The notes beneath the pieces were generated by a model. The model was not told where the DNA came from and did no database searches. It worked only from the letters and a program-made list of their open reading frames with translations. Below, one piece after another: positions 8,093-18,512 of a stretch of 64,000 nt of DNA. Location of the stretch: NCBI GenBank assembly GCA_024637225.1, contig JAGXFP010000036.1, positions 1 through 64,000 of the forward strand, read 5' to 3'. A program made the position numbers and the translations under genes. Numbering within the stretch: position 1 is the first letter of the stretch; each line of letters opens with the position of its first letter. The DNA comes from Desulfobacterales bacterium (lineage in GTDB: Bacteria; Desulfobacterota; Desulfobulbia; Desulfobulbales; JAGXFP01).

Positions 8093-9081
8093 AAATCGCG
8101 GTCATTCACAATCAACCGATTCCCAAGGGCGAACCGAACTGGGAGTCATCACTTGATGTCATGGTGCAGGTCGATGCCGTCACCGCCGCTTTGTCCGAAC
8201 TGGGGCATGCGCCGGTGGCCATCCCCTTCACCCGGGACCTGCCCGGTTTTGTTGCCCGGTTACGGCAGGAGGAAACCGAGGCGGTTTTCAACCTCTGCGA
8301 GTCGGTTGATGAAGATCCGCTGCTGATCGGACACCCGGCGGCTGTTTTAGAATTGCTCGATCTGCCCTTTACCGGCTCTTCATCCATGGCCCTGACCGTT
8401 TCCACCGACAAGCTGCTGGTCAAACGGCTGATGGCAGCCGCCGGGATCAGAACCGCCGCTTTTTTCGGTTTCGATGGCGGCGAGGCGCCAAGGCGGATGG
8501 CCCTTAAATTTCCCCTGATCATGAAGCCCCGCTGGCAGGATGCCGGGATCGGCATCGAGCAGGAGTCGATTATCCTGGGCGCCAAAGGGCTGGCGGAAAC
8601 CCTGCACGATTATTATCGCCGGTTCGGGCCGCTGCTGGTCGAGGAATATATCGAGGGGCGCGAGTTTAACGTTTCGCTGCTGGGCGATCCCCTGGCCCGG
8701 ATCATGCCGTTGGCGGAGATTGATTTCAGCGGTTTGCCGCCGGGCCTTTTCCGGATTGTCGGTTATCGGGCCAAGTGGGACGAGGAGTCCGATGAATATC
8801 GCTTTAGCCGCCGGGTTTTCCCGGACGATCTGCCCCTGGACCTGGCCCGGTCGATCCGGCGAACGGCACGGGAGTGTTTCACGATTTTCGGGTTGCGGGA
8901 TTACGGGCGGGTTGACCTGCGGGTCGATTACCGGGGCCGGGTCAACGTTCTTGAAGTAAACGCCAACCCCTGTCTGTCCCCCGATGCCGGATTTACCGCG
9001 GCGGCGGCGCGGGCGGATCTCGACTATCGGAAAATGGTTGGAGAGCTGGTCGGTCAGGTCAGCCGGAGGATCGAGCGATGA
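8089..9081 (+). CDS. D-Ala-D-Ala ligase-like ATP-grasp enzyme (second of pair)
   Basis: 330 aa, same superfamily as its neighbour but clearly diverged from it. The N-terminus reads MKIAVIHNQPIPKGEPNWES. VFNLCESVDED aligns with FNIAEG of the first enzyme. The ATP lysine lies in PLIMKPRWQDAGIG near 145, followed by VEEYIEGREFNVSLLG and the metal-ligand end RVDLRVDYRGR, LEVNANPCLSPDAG. Paired ligases in one operon suggest two successive condensations or a heterodimer. Four-base ATGA overlaps at both ends point to translational coupling. The substrate is unknown. Confidence 0.85.
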   Translation: MKIAVIHNQPIPKGEPNWESSLDVMVQVDAVTAALSELGHAPVAIPFTRDLPGFVARLRQEETEAVFNLCESVDEDPLLIGHPAAVLELLDLPFTGSSSMALTVSTDKLLVKRLMAAAGIRTAAFFGFDGGEAPRRMALKFPLIMKPRWQDAGIGIEQESIILGAKGLAETLHDYYRRFGPLLVEEYIEGREFNVSLLGDPLARIMPLAEIDFSGLPPGLFRIVGYRAKWDEESDEYRFSRRVFPDDLPLDLARSIRRTARECFTIFGLRDYGRVDLRVDYRGRVNVLEVNANPCLSPDAGFTAAAARADLDYRKMVGELVGQVSRRIER

Positions 9082-9602
9082 TGACGATCCGGCCGGCAAC
9101 CCCTGATGACCGGGCCGCTCTACTGAGACTGGTCGCCGACCAGACTAATTTTACCGAAGATGAAAAAAAAATTGCCGGGGAGGTCATTGATGACGGCCTT
9201 TTGGGGCGGGACGACTACCGGCTCCTGATCGCCGGTGAAGTAACCGATCACGGGACAAGCCGTCCAGGATTGGCCAATCTCCCAGCCGGTAAGCGATTAC
9301 AGGGTGCCGGGGAGCTGCTCGCCTTTATCTGTTTCGGGCCGATCCCGATGACCGAGCGCTCCTTCGACCTTTACTGGATTGCCACGGCCCCGGCCCATGG
9401 CCGGCGCGGGATCGCTTCCCGGCTGCTTGCCGCCATGGAGAAGGAACTCAACGGATCGGTGGTCTATGTGGACACTTCGTCGACCGCGGGCTATGCGCGG
9501 GCTCGCGCTTTTTATGAAAAGAACGGTTATCGGATCGCCGCCCGGCTCCAGGATTTTTATAAACCGGGAGATGACCGGGTGATCTACCGCAAGGAGCTGT
9601 AA
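9078..9602 (+). CDS. GNAT N-acetyltransferase with repeat-derived insertion
   Basis: 174 aa. The GNAT fold is recognisable: an N-terminal MTIRPATPDDRAALL, motif A LYWIATAPAHGRRGIASRLL (acetyl-CoA loop RRGIAS), and motif B with SSTAGYARARAFYEKNGY, ending FYKPGDDRVIY. Residues 55-78 (VTDHGTSRPGLANLPAGKRL plus QGAG) interrupt what should be a continuous strand reading LLIAG/ELLAFICFG. This stretch is encoded by a fragment of the dispersed palindromic repeat described in this window, inserted without breaking the frame. It is the fourth gene of the operon, overlapping its predecessor by ATGA. It may acetylate the amine made by the aminomutase, as the acetyltransferase partner does in N-acetyl-beta-lysine synthesis; that is inference. 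Confidence 0.85.
   Translation: MMTIRPATPDDRAALLRLVADQTNFTEDEKKIAGEVIDDGLLGRDDYRLLIAGEVTDHGTSRPGLANLPAGKRLQGAGELLAFICFGPIPMTERSFDLYWIATAPAHGRRGIASRLLAAMEKELNGSVVYVDTSSTAGYARARAFYEKNGYRIAARLQDFYKPGDDRVIYRKEL
9240..9311 (+). repeat. in-frame relic of GTAA-ended repeat inside GNAT gene
   Basis: These 72 bases match the left half of the elements at 56058-56214 and 33684-34003, from GTAACCGATCACG through TTGGCCAATC and AGCCGGTAAGCGATTACAGG to GGTGCCGG. The right half is missing. The host gene reads through it as 24 codons. GCCGGTGA just before it and GCCGGGGA at its end look like a remnant target duplication or the join of an internal deletion. Confidence 0.85.
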
Positions 9603-9606
9603 GCAG

Positions 9607-11355
9607 ATGTTCCGCATCCGCCGCGTCTACGACGCCTCCCTGGAGATCGACCGGCAGGCGATCGACCAGGTCGTGAAAATCCTCTCTTCCCAGTTTGCGG
9701 CGGTGCCGGCGGCCGAGCTTCGGCTGTTGCCCCAGAAACTGGCCAATCCCCTCAAATACCAGTTCCGCACCATCCTGTTCGTCGCCGAAAACCAGCGCCA
9801 TGAGGTCAAGGGCTGCGCGATCCTCAACCATGCGCCGGATCTGGGCTTCTGCTTTCTTGACTATATCTCGGTCAAGCCGGGCCGCGGGGCGGGGGGCATC
9901 GGCGGGGCGCTGTACGAGCGGGTCCGCGAGGAATGCCGAACCCTCGGTGTCCACGGCCTGTTCATGGAATGTTTGCCGGATGAGCCGCAACTCTGCGCCG
10001 ATCGGGGTATGGTCAGGCAGAACCGGGCCCGTTTACGATTCTATGAGCAGTACGGCGCCCGGCCCATTATCAATACCGCCTACGAAACGCCTTTGCAGCC
10101 CGGTGATGATTGCCCGCCCTATCTGGTTTTTGACAATCTCGGCAACGGGCGGCTGCCGGGGCTTGCCGAAGTCCGTCCGGTCGTCCGCGCCATTCTCCTG
10201 AGAAAATACGCCGCCTCCTGTCCGCCCGGCTATATCGACCTGGTGGTCGAATCGTTCCGGGACGACCCGATCGTGCTGCGGCCCGCCCGGCTGGCCCCGA
10301 CAAGCGAAGTTTCCGGACTCCCTGCACCGGCGATTGTCCCGGACCGGCTGATTCCGCTGGTCGTCAACGAAGGCCACGACATTCACCATGTCCGCGAGCG
10401 GGGCTATGTGGAGGCCCCGGTCCGGATCAAGGCGATTCTCGGCGGCCTGGAACCTTCCGGTCTCTTCGTGCGGATGGCGGCCCGGCATTTTTCGGAAGCG
10501 CATATCAAGCAGGTCCATGATCCCGGATATGTCGAATATCTGAAGCGGGTCTGCACCAGGCTTGAACCGGGAAAATCGGTCTATCCCTATGTCTTTCCGA
10601 TCCGCAATGCGGCCAAACCCCCGAAAGAGCTGCCGGTCCGGGCCGGTTATTACTGTATCGACACCTTTACGCCGCTGAACCGCAATGCCTACCGAGCCGC
10701 CAAGGGCGCGGTCGACTGCGGCCTGACCGCGGCCGCCCTTCTCCTGAAGGGGTACCGGCTGAGCTATGCCCTGGTCCGCCCCCCCGGCCATCACGCCGAA
10801 CGGCGCGCCTTCGGGGGCTTCTGCTATTTCAACACCGCCGCCATTGCCGGGAATTTCCTGAGTGACCAAGGCCGGGTCGCGGTCCTCGATGTCGACTATC
10901 ACCACGGCAACGGCACCCAGAATATTTTTTATGAACGGAGCGATGTCCTGACCTTGTCGATTCACGGGCATTCCGGTTTCGCCTACCCCTATTTTTCCGG
11001 TTTTGGTTCGGAGGTGGGCGACGGGGGCGGCAAGGGTTTCAACCACAACTATCCCCTGCCGGAAGAGATCGACGGGGAAACCTACCGCCGGACCCTGGAG
11101 AAGGCCCTGGCCCGAGTCCGGAATTTCCAACCGAATTTCGTGGTGGTGGCGCTGGGGCTGGATACGGCCCGCAAGGACCCGACCGGCACCTGGGTCCTGG
11201 CCAGGGAAGATTTTTTTCAAAACGGCCGGGTGATCGGCCGATTGGGACTGCCGACCGTGGTGATTCAGGAAGGAGGCTATCTGACCCGGACCCTGGGGAC
11301 CAATGCCCGCAGTTTTTTCCAGGGGTTATGGCAGGGGATGTATGAGCCGAAATGA
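9607..11355 (+). CDS. GNAT domain fused to acetylpolyamine-amidohydrolase-like deacetylase
   Basis: 582 aa. Residues 1 to about 170 form a GNAT-like domain (LDYISVKPGRGAGGIGGALY, then RLRFYEQYGARPI). Residues 240-575 form an arginase/deacetylase-fold domain with an intact zinc site. The catalytic histidines are in RPPGHHAE (395-396), the zinc ligands in LDVDYHHGNGTQ (Asp430, His432) and ALGLDT (Asp519), and the catalytic Tyr in QEGGY (558). NIFYERSDVLTLSIHG and LGLDTARKDP resemble bacterial acetylpolyamine amidohydrolases more than histone deacetylases. One chain may therefore both add and remove acyl groups. It starts four bases after the previous gene and ends the operon, tail to tail with polyamine genes. 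Confidence 0.88.
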   Translation: MFRIRRVYDASLEIDRQAIDQVVKILSSQFAAVPAAELRLLPQKLANPLKYQFRTILFVAENQRHEVKGCAILNHAPDLGFCFLDYISVKPGRGAGGIGGALYERVREECRTLGVHGLFMECLPDEPQLCADRGMVRQNRARLRFYEQYGARPIINTAYETPLQPGDDCPPYLVFDNLGNGRLPGLAEVRPVVRAILLRKYAASCPPGYIDLVVESFRDDPIVLRPARLAPTSEVSGLPAPAIVPDRLIPLVVNEGHDIHHVRERGYVEAPVRIKAILGGLEPSGLFVRMAARHFSEAHIKQVHDPGYVEYLKRVCTRLEPGKSVYPYVFPIRNAAKPPKELPVRAGYYCIDTFTPLNRNAYRAAKGAVDCGLTAAALLLKGYRLSYALVRPPGHHAERRAFGGFCYFNTAAIAGNFLSDQGRVAVLDVDYHHGNGTQNIFYERSDVLTLSIHGHSGFAYPYFSGFGSEVGDGGGKGFNHNYPLPEEIDGETYRRTLEKALARVRNFQPNFVVVALGLDTARKDPTGTWVLAREDFFQNGRVIGRLGLPTVVIQEGGYLTRTLGTNARSFFQGLWQGMYEPK

Positions 11356-12465
11356 CCGGGTTTCAGGAAAGCCGGGACTTGAAATCCGGGTAGCCGAACT
11401 CGCGGACAATCTCGACCGAGTCGCTCCGTTTGTCATAGATGGCGATGGCCGGCAGGTTGATGCCGTTAAAGGTGGTGTTTTTGACCATGGTGTAATGGGC
11501 CATGTCGGTAAAGATCAGGCGGTCGCCCGGTTTCAGCGGTTCGGGAAAGGAGTAGTCGCCGATTACGTCGCCGGCCAGGCAGGTGTTGCCGGCCAATCGA
11601 TAAGTATGGGGGTGTTCGCCCGGTTTGCCGGCGCCGATCACCTCGGGCCGGTAGGGCATGGCCAGGACATCCGGCATATGGGCCTCGGCAGAGGTGTCTA
11701 AGATGGCGATATTTATTTTGTTATTGACGATATCGAGGACCGAGGCGATCAGCACCCCGGCGTTCAAGGCGACGGCCTCGCCCGGCTCCAGGTAGATCTC
11801 GAGATCGTATCTGTCCCGGAACCTTTCGATCAGACGGCAGAGTAAATCGACATCGTAATCCGGCCGGGTTATATGGTGGCCGCCGCCGAAGTTGAGCCAC
11901 TTCATTCCGGGGAGGAGATAACCGAACTTCTCCTCCACATGGTCCAGGACCCGTTCCAGGGTATCGGCCCCCTGTTCACACATCACATGGAAATGGAGAC
12001 CGTCGATCCCGGCCAGGTCATGACCCTCCAGATCGGCAGCCCTGATCCCCAGGCGGGAGCCGGGCGCGCAGGGGTTGTAGAGCGGGGTCGCAACCTCGGA
12101 GTATTCGGGATTAACCCGCAGGCCGATCTGTCGCCCCCCTGCCCTGTCCCGGTATTTCCGCCATTGGGACAGGGAATTGAAGACCAGGTGGTCGGAAAGG
12201 CCGACGATCTCGTCAAATTCCTCGTCCCGGAAGGCGGGCGAAAAGGTATGGACCTGTTTGCCGAATTTCTCGCGCCCCAGCTTTGCCTCCAGCAGACCGC
12301 TGGCGCAGACCCCGTCCAGATATTCGCCGATCAGCGGGAACAGGCTGAACATCGCGAAACCCTTCAGTGCGAGAAGGATCTTGCAGCCGGTCCGCGCGCT
12401 TACCCCGGCCAGAACCCGGCAGTTCGCCTCGATCCGCTCCCGTTCGACCAGATATACCGGGGTTT

Positions 12466-13653
<1,188 letters not shown>

Positions 13654-13667
13654 GGCAACATCCTCAA

Positions 13668-15584
13668 TTAAAACTTCAAATAGGTATACCCTTCCAGGCA
13701 GCCCTCGTAAAAATCGACCAGCCTGACCCCTTCCCGGGGCTGGATCGCTCCGCGCCGGATCTGGCGGTCGACTTCCTTCTTGACGTAACGGGCCATCATC
13801 TCGGGATTGTACTGCATGGTGGCCAGGACTTTCTCGGCCGAGGTGCCCTTGATCACCTCTTCGATATAGAAATCGGCGGGATCGTCATCGTCACAGAAGA
13901 CATGGACCTCGTTCAGACGGCCGAAAAGATTGTGCATATCGCCCATGACGTCCTGATAGGCGCCGGTCAGGAACAAGCCGATATAATACTCTTCCCCCTC
14001 GCTGATTTCGTGGAGCAGGAGGCTTTGATCGTAACCGCCCTGAGCGATGAACTGGCTGATCTTGCCGTCGGAATCGCAGGTGATATCAACGATCGAACAT
14101 CTCTGCCTGGGCGCTTCATCGAGCCGCATTACCGGCATGATCGGCAGGAGCTGGCTGATCGCCCAGGTGTCGGCGGCCGACTGAAAAACCGAAAAATTGC
14201 AGAGGTATTGGCTGGCCTTGAGCTCCTCGACCTGCATCAGCTCTTCCGGGACGAAATCCGCCTCTTCCAGGATCCGGCTGATCCGGCTGATGATCTGCCA
14301 GTAAAGGGTTTCGAGCCGAGCCCGTTCCTCAAGGGAGATTACCCCCAGCTTAAAGGCGTTGATCGCGTCGTTCTTGTCCTGCTGGACATCGTTAAAGATC
14401 TCCTGATAGTTCTCCTCGGTGAGGATCGCGGCCGATTCCCGCATATTGGTCAGGAGGATATGCTCGTCGACGATCGCGCCGGTTTCGTAAGTGGAATTGG
14501 TCTGGTGGATGGTGCCGACCACATTGGTGATCACGCAGGAGTGGTGCGCGGTGATGTAGCGCCCGCTTTCGCTGACGATATGGGGATGGGGGACCCCGGC
14601 CTCGTCGCAGATCTGCTGCAGGCCGCTGACGATGTCCATGGCGTATTCGAGAAGGCTGTAGTTGCGGGATGAATTGGTGGCTGACCGGGAGCCGTCGTAG
14701 TCGACCCCCAGGCCGCCGCCGATGTCGAAATAATCGAGCTTGATCCCGGAGAGGGCCAGGTCGGCATAGATCCGGGCCGCCTCGGCCACCGCCTCCTTGA
14801 TGATCCTGATATCGGGAACCTGGCTGCCGACATGGAAGTGAAGCAGCTTGAGGCAATCGGCCATGCCGTGTTCTTTGAGCAGAGCGATGCCGTTTAGTAT
14901 TTCGCTGCAGGTCAGGCCGAATTTGGCCCGTTCGCCGCTGGAGCCGGACCAGCGGCCGCTGCCCCGGACGGCAAGCTTGGCCCGGATGCCGATCATCGGT
15001 TCGACCCGCATTTCCTTGGCCAGTTTGACGATCAGGGCGAATTCGGAAACATTTTCGACGACGATAATGAATTTCCGGCCCAGCTTGCGGCCGAGCAGGG
15101 CGAGCCGGATATACTCCTCGTCCTTGTAGCCGTTCAGAACGGTAAGGTTATCGGGGTTTTCGTTATAGGCCAGGGCCGCCATCAGCTCGGACTTGGACCC
15201 GGCCTCCAGACCATGGTTGTACGGCTCACCGGCGTCAAGGATCTCCTCGACCACCTCGCGCATCTGGTTGACCTTGATCGGATAGACCCCGAAGAAGCTC
15301 CCCCGGTAGTCGTACTCGGCGATAGCGTCCCGGAAAGTGGTGTTAATCAGTTTGATCTGGGAGCGCAGGATATCATGAAAGCGGATTACCGCCGGAAAGG
15401 CGATTTTCTGCTCCTTGATCTCCTCGATCACCTCCATGAAATCGATCCGCGGCCCATCTTCCCTTCTCTCGGGCAAGACGCAGAGATGGCCCCGCTCATT
15501 TACCGAGAAATAACCGCTGCCCCAGCGCTTGACTTTATACAGTTCGCACATTTCGTCCGGGCTGACCTTTTGTTCAACGGACAT
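13668..15584 (-). CDS. speA: biosynthetic arginine decarboxylase
   Basis: 638 aa, full length for the SpeA family. The PLP lysine is in FFGVYPIKVNQMRE (Lys104), with the alanine-racemase-like barrel following (LLHFHVGSQVPD, FDIGGGLGVDYDG). The C-terminal beta domain carries DITCDSDGKI, with the catalytic Cys region. It converts arginine to agmatine, which the agmatinase encoded just upstream turns into putrescine. The two genes overlap by 11 bases. This supplies the diamine for the two downstream enzymes. Confidence 0.95.
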   Translation of the reverse strand: MSVEQKVSPDEMCELYKVKRWGSGYFSVNERGHLCVLPERREDGPRIDFMEVIEEIKEQKIAFPAVIRFHDILRSQIKLINTTFRDAIAEYDYRGSFFGVYPIKVNQMREVVEEILDAGEPYNHGLEAGSKSELMAALAYNENPDNLTVLNGYKDEEYIRLALLGRKLGRKFIIVVENVSEFALIVKLAKEMRVEPMIGIRAKLAVRGSGRWSGSSGERAKFGLTCSEILNGIALLKEHGMADCLKLLHFHVGSQVPDIRIIKEAVAEAARIYADLALSGIKLDYFDIGGGLGVDYDGSRSATNSSRNYSLLEYAMDIVSGLQQICDEAGVPHPHIVSESGRYITAHHSCVITNVVGTIHQTNSTYETGAIVDEHILLTNMRESAAILTEENYQEIFNDVQQDKNDAINAFKLGVISLEERARLETLYWQIISRISRILEEADFVPEELMQVEELKASQYLCNFSVFQSAADTWAISQLLPIMPVMRLDEAPRQRCSIVDITCDSDGKISQFIAQGGYDQSLLLHEISEGEEYYIGLFLTGAYQDVMGDMHNLFGRLNEVHVFCDDDDPADFYIEEVIKGTSAEKVLATMQYNPEMMARYVKKEVDRQIRRGAIQPREGVRLVDFYEGCLEGYTYLKF

Positions 15585-16476
15585 GACCGCCCTCCTCCGC
15601 CATGGCCAGGATCAGCTCCCTGACCACCGTGGCTGCGAAAACCTCGCTGTTGCCGGTGGAATCGATTGCCGGCGCCAGTTCGACCACATCGCCCCCCACC
15701 ACTCTCTTCTTTTTCAGGATCGTAACAATTTCCATAAAGGACCGGAAATCCTCGCCGCCCGCCTCCGGAGTGCCGGTTCCCGGCAGACAGGCCGGATCGA
15801 AACAATCAAGGTCCAGAGTCAGGTACAACGGCTTCTCCGGGGGAATTTTTTCCAGAAAGGCGATAAAATCGGCAAGCTCGGCATAAAGGGTCCGCTCCCT
15901 CCGCATCCAGGCGAATTCAGCCCTGGTCCCGGACCTGACTCCGAACTGGGCCAGACGGTGACCGGGGCCGAAATGATCGAGACAGCGCCGGACCGCTGCG
16001 GCGTGGGAATAAGCAAAGCCCTGATAGCCGTCCCTGAGATCGGCATGGGCATCGAGATGGAGCAGGATCAGGTCCGGATAAAGGGCCAGACATCTCGCGA
16101 CAAAGGGGGTGGAGATCGAATGTTCGCCGCCCAGGGCCAGGATCCGGCTCGATTCATCGAGATCATCGGCCAGGCCGGCAAAAGAGTCCTGCAATGACTG
16201 CCAATCCCGGCTGGGGTCACCGGAGTCGGTCACGGTCAGATCGCCGAGATCGTAATAGGGAGCGATCTCTTCCAGGTCAAGATCTAGGTAGGGCGAATAG
16301 GATTCGATATGCTCCGAGACCCGCCGGATTGCCGCGGGACCGGCAGCCGCTCCTTTCCGGAAGCAGGCGGTGCCGTCAAAGGGCACCCCGACCAGATTCA
16401 GGCCCGGCAAGGGCCCGGCTGAAATCTCTGCGCCCTGATAGGCGGGGGCGGGGGGCTGTAAAATGCGGTTTTTCAC
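15574..16476 (-). CDS. speB: agmatinase
   Basis: 300 aa, ureohydrolase family. The manganese-binding motifs are complete: GGEHS (His119), LDAHADLRDG (Asp142, His144, Asp146), and DLDCFDPACLPGTGTPE. It hydrolyses agmatine to putrescine and urea. It is the first gene of the polyamine operon, beginning with GTG at 16476, with only a weak ribosome site upstream. About 700 bases of non-coding sequence lie upstream, so the operon promoter should be there; I could not fix it. Confidence 0.93.
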   Translation of the reverse strand: MKNRILQPPAPAYQGAEISAGPLPGLNLVGVPFDGTACFRKGAAAGPAAIRRVSEHIESYSPYLDLDLEEIAPYYDLGDLTVTDSGDPSRDWQSLQDSFAGLADDLDESSRILALGGEHSISTPFVARCLALYPDLILLHLDAHADLRDGYQGFAYSHAAAVRRCLDHFGPGHRLAQFGVRSGTRAEFAWMRRERTLYAELADFIAFLEKIPPEKPLYLTLDLDCFDPACLPGTGTPEAGGEDFRSFMEIVTILKKKRVVGGDVVELAPAIDSTGNSEVFAATVVRELILAMAEEGGHVR

Positions 16477-16659
16477 TTGTCGACAACCAGCGCTGGAAAT
16501 CGGCTCAAATCAGCCATAAACAAGACGGTTCGAAAACTCAAAATCGACTCAACAACATCCACAATATCAATACAATAACCCCAAAAGCAACCTGTAATCC
16601 GGGCCAGGGGCGCGGAAAATACTCTTTTTAATTTCTTTCGTCAATAAATTTACCATGGT

Positions 16660-16870
16660 CATAATATAGAACTTTTTGCTTAGCCATTCCGTGACTTTTT
16701 GGGAATTTGCCAACCTTGATGAGTTCGCAAAAAACCGTCATTGCGAGCGTAGCGAAGCAATCCAGAAAGTAATAACTAATTGAAAATATGGAGTGCTTCG
16801 TCGCTTTGCTCCTCGCCATTACGCAACAAATCACTTTTTGCAAATTGTCAATTTTGATGAATTAACCAGT
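16660..16870. repeat. dispersed repeat copies (GCTTAGCCAT and CATTGCGAGCG types)
   Basis: The first part (ACTTTTTGCTTAGCCATTCC) matches the ends of the repeats near 24.1, 25.6 and 28.9 kb. The second part is an inverted pair: GTCATTGCGAGCGTAGCGAA GCAATCC, then about 30 AT-rich bases, then TGCTTCGTCGCTTTGCTCC. This type is found dispersed in many bacterial genomes, and a diverged copy lies near 22.76 kb. No open reading frame. The rest of 16477-17000 shows nothing else I recognise. Confidence 0.7.
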
Positions 16871-17039
16871 AGTCTAAAGTCAAGTCATTCCGAACGCAGG
16901 GTGAGAGTTCTTATTCTTTAACCCAAAGGCATATTAATCATGTACTTGATAAAAATGCTTCGGAATAGTAACTCCTGGAGAGATCATTGATTTTTATCGA
17001 AGCAGAGATTAAGAGTAGCAGATAGAATTGTCTGCCGCC

Positions 17040-17190
17040 AGCGGCTCCTTGAACCCAACGCATCCACCTGCACGGCAAGATGCGCCCTTCCCACATCACC
17101 TGTTAAGCGGGGCAACCCCAGGGACGCTACCGATAGCCGCGGACCAGGCGGCTTCCGGTGAGGTGCCGACGGCTTTCAGTAAAAGATCCG
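17040..17190 (+). promoter_or_regulatory. possible structured leader of the DUF2914 gene
   Basis: GC-rich, within an otherwise AT-rich gap, and directly upstream of the gene. It contains local hairpins such as GGGGCAACCCC, a following GGGACGCTACCGATAGCC, and GGCGGCTTCCGGTGAGGTGCC. CACGGCAA and GGACGC echo parts of the c-di-GMP-I riboswitch core, but their spacing is wrong for that class, so I do not assign one. The in-frame extension of the gene across this stretch (Pro/Ala/Ser-rich) looks like translated non-coding sequence. Confidence 0.25.
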
Positions 17191-17201
17191 GAGAGAAGAC
17201 C

Positions 17202-18305
17202 ATGATATCCCGACTGACCCAGGTCCAGGATGCAACCCTAAACCGGGTCCAGGAGATAAAGCCCTACATACCGGCCCTGTTCTTCGCCGGCGGTTTCGTT
17301 TTCGACCTTTTTACCCTGGGGCGGATCGACAATATCCTGAATATCGCCAGCCACGGTTTCTTTCTCCTCCTGACCCTGGCCCTGATAATCATGCAGATCC
17401 TCGAGATCAACCCGCCGGCCAGGCCCGGGCGGATTGCGGCCCTGTTTTTCCGGTATCAGAATGATGCCATCCACTTTATGCTCGGCGCTCTGCTTAACGC
17501 CTTTGTCATCTTCTATTTCAAGAGCGGCTCCCTGATCAATACCTTCCTGCTGGTCGTAATTTTGTTCGGGCTCCTGGTCGCCAACGAGATCGAGTTTTTC
17601 AAAAAGCAGGGACCAACCCTGAAAGTGGCCCTCTTCACCTTCAGTCTCAGCAGTTTCTTTATCTATTTATTGCCGGTGTTGATCGGCAGAAGCAACGGGG
17701 CGATCTTCCTCGGCAGCCTCTTGATCACCTTCATGGTCTTCCTGGGGATCTGGCAGCTTCTCATGTTTCTGCGGGCCGATCCCGGCCGGATCAGGAAAAA
17801 GCTGCTTATCCCGGCCGGATCGGTGATCATCCTGCTGGCGGCTCTCTATGCGGCCAAGGTCATCCCGCCCATTCCCTTGAGCCTCAAGCAGATCGGCATA
17901 TATCACAACATCGAACGGACGGAGGAGGGGTTCACCCTGTATAAGCAGACTCCGGGCTGGAAGCTGTGGGCCCAAGGAGATCAGGACTTTATTGCCCGGG
18001 AAGGGGACCGAATCTACCTGTTCAGCCGAATATTCGCCCCCGGGGGGTTCCGGGACCGTCTCTATTTTCATTTCCAGTTGTTAAACGGCAGGGAAAAGTG
18101 GGAAACCACGGACCGGATACCCCTGACCATTGTGGGGGGCAGAAACGAGGGCTTCAGGGGATACGCTTACAAGCAGAACTACCAGGCCGGTAAATGGCGT
18201 GCCCTGGTCGAGACCTCGGAAGGCCTGGAGATCGGCAGGATCAACTTCCGGGTTACCCTGGCGGCCAACGAAAGCGAAAGAACCTACATCCAGGAAACCT
18301 ATTGA
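17202..18305 (+). CDS. membrane protein with C-terminal DUF2914 domain
   Basis: 367 aa from the ATG at 17202, chosen because GGAGAG lies just upstream and the protein then begins with a normal amphipathic region before the first membrane helix. Seven or so hydrophobic segments cover roughly residues 25-235 (PALFFAGGFVFDLF, GFFLLLTLALIIMQIL and others). A soluble region follows, and the last 90 residues read as DUF2914: RIYLFSRIFAPGGFRDRLYF, the aromatic-rich strands, and GKWRALVETSEGLEIGRINF. Function unknown. A flavoprotein gene follows on the same strand after about 200 bases. Confidence 0.8.
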   Translation: MISRLTQVQDATLNRVQEIKPYIPALFFAGGFVFDLFTLGRIDNILNIASHGFFLLLTLALIIMQILEINPPARPGRIAALFFRYQNDAIHFMLGALLNAFVIFYFKSGSLINTFLLVVILFGLLVANEIEFFKKQGPTLKVALFTFSLSSFFIYLLPVLIGRSNGAIFLGSLLITFMVFLGIWQLLMFLRADPGRIRKKLLIPAGSVIILLAALYAAKVIPPIPLSLKQIGIYHNIERTEEGFTLYKQTPGWKLWAQGDQDFIAREGDRIYLFSRIFAPGGFRDRLYFHFQLLNGREKWETTDRIPLTIVGGRNEGFRGYAYKQNYQAGKWRALVETSEGLEIGRINFRVTLAANESERTYIQETY

Positions 18306-18512
18306 GTAATCCACGCGGAACCACAAGTTTCCTCGATCGACAAACTCATCCCTCCCCTCTTTTGCCTGATTTTCGCCGTGTTTCCGCCATACCGAAGGCT
18401 GGTTGGCCGGGATGAAGCTCCCGGTAACCCTTGCCATCCCCTCAGCGAAAGGCCTATTATTCAGATAGGGGCCGGCGAAATTTACCGGGAAAGAGGGGTG
18501 CAAGGTGAACCG

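Noticed and set aside
10033-11220. A 395-codon - strand frame opposite the deacetylase gene
   Set aside because: Antisense to strongly conserved deacetylase motifs; composition is not protein-like and there is no ribosome site.
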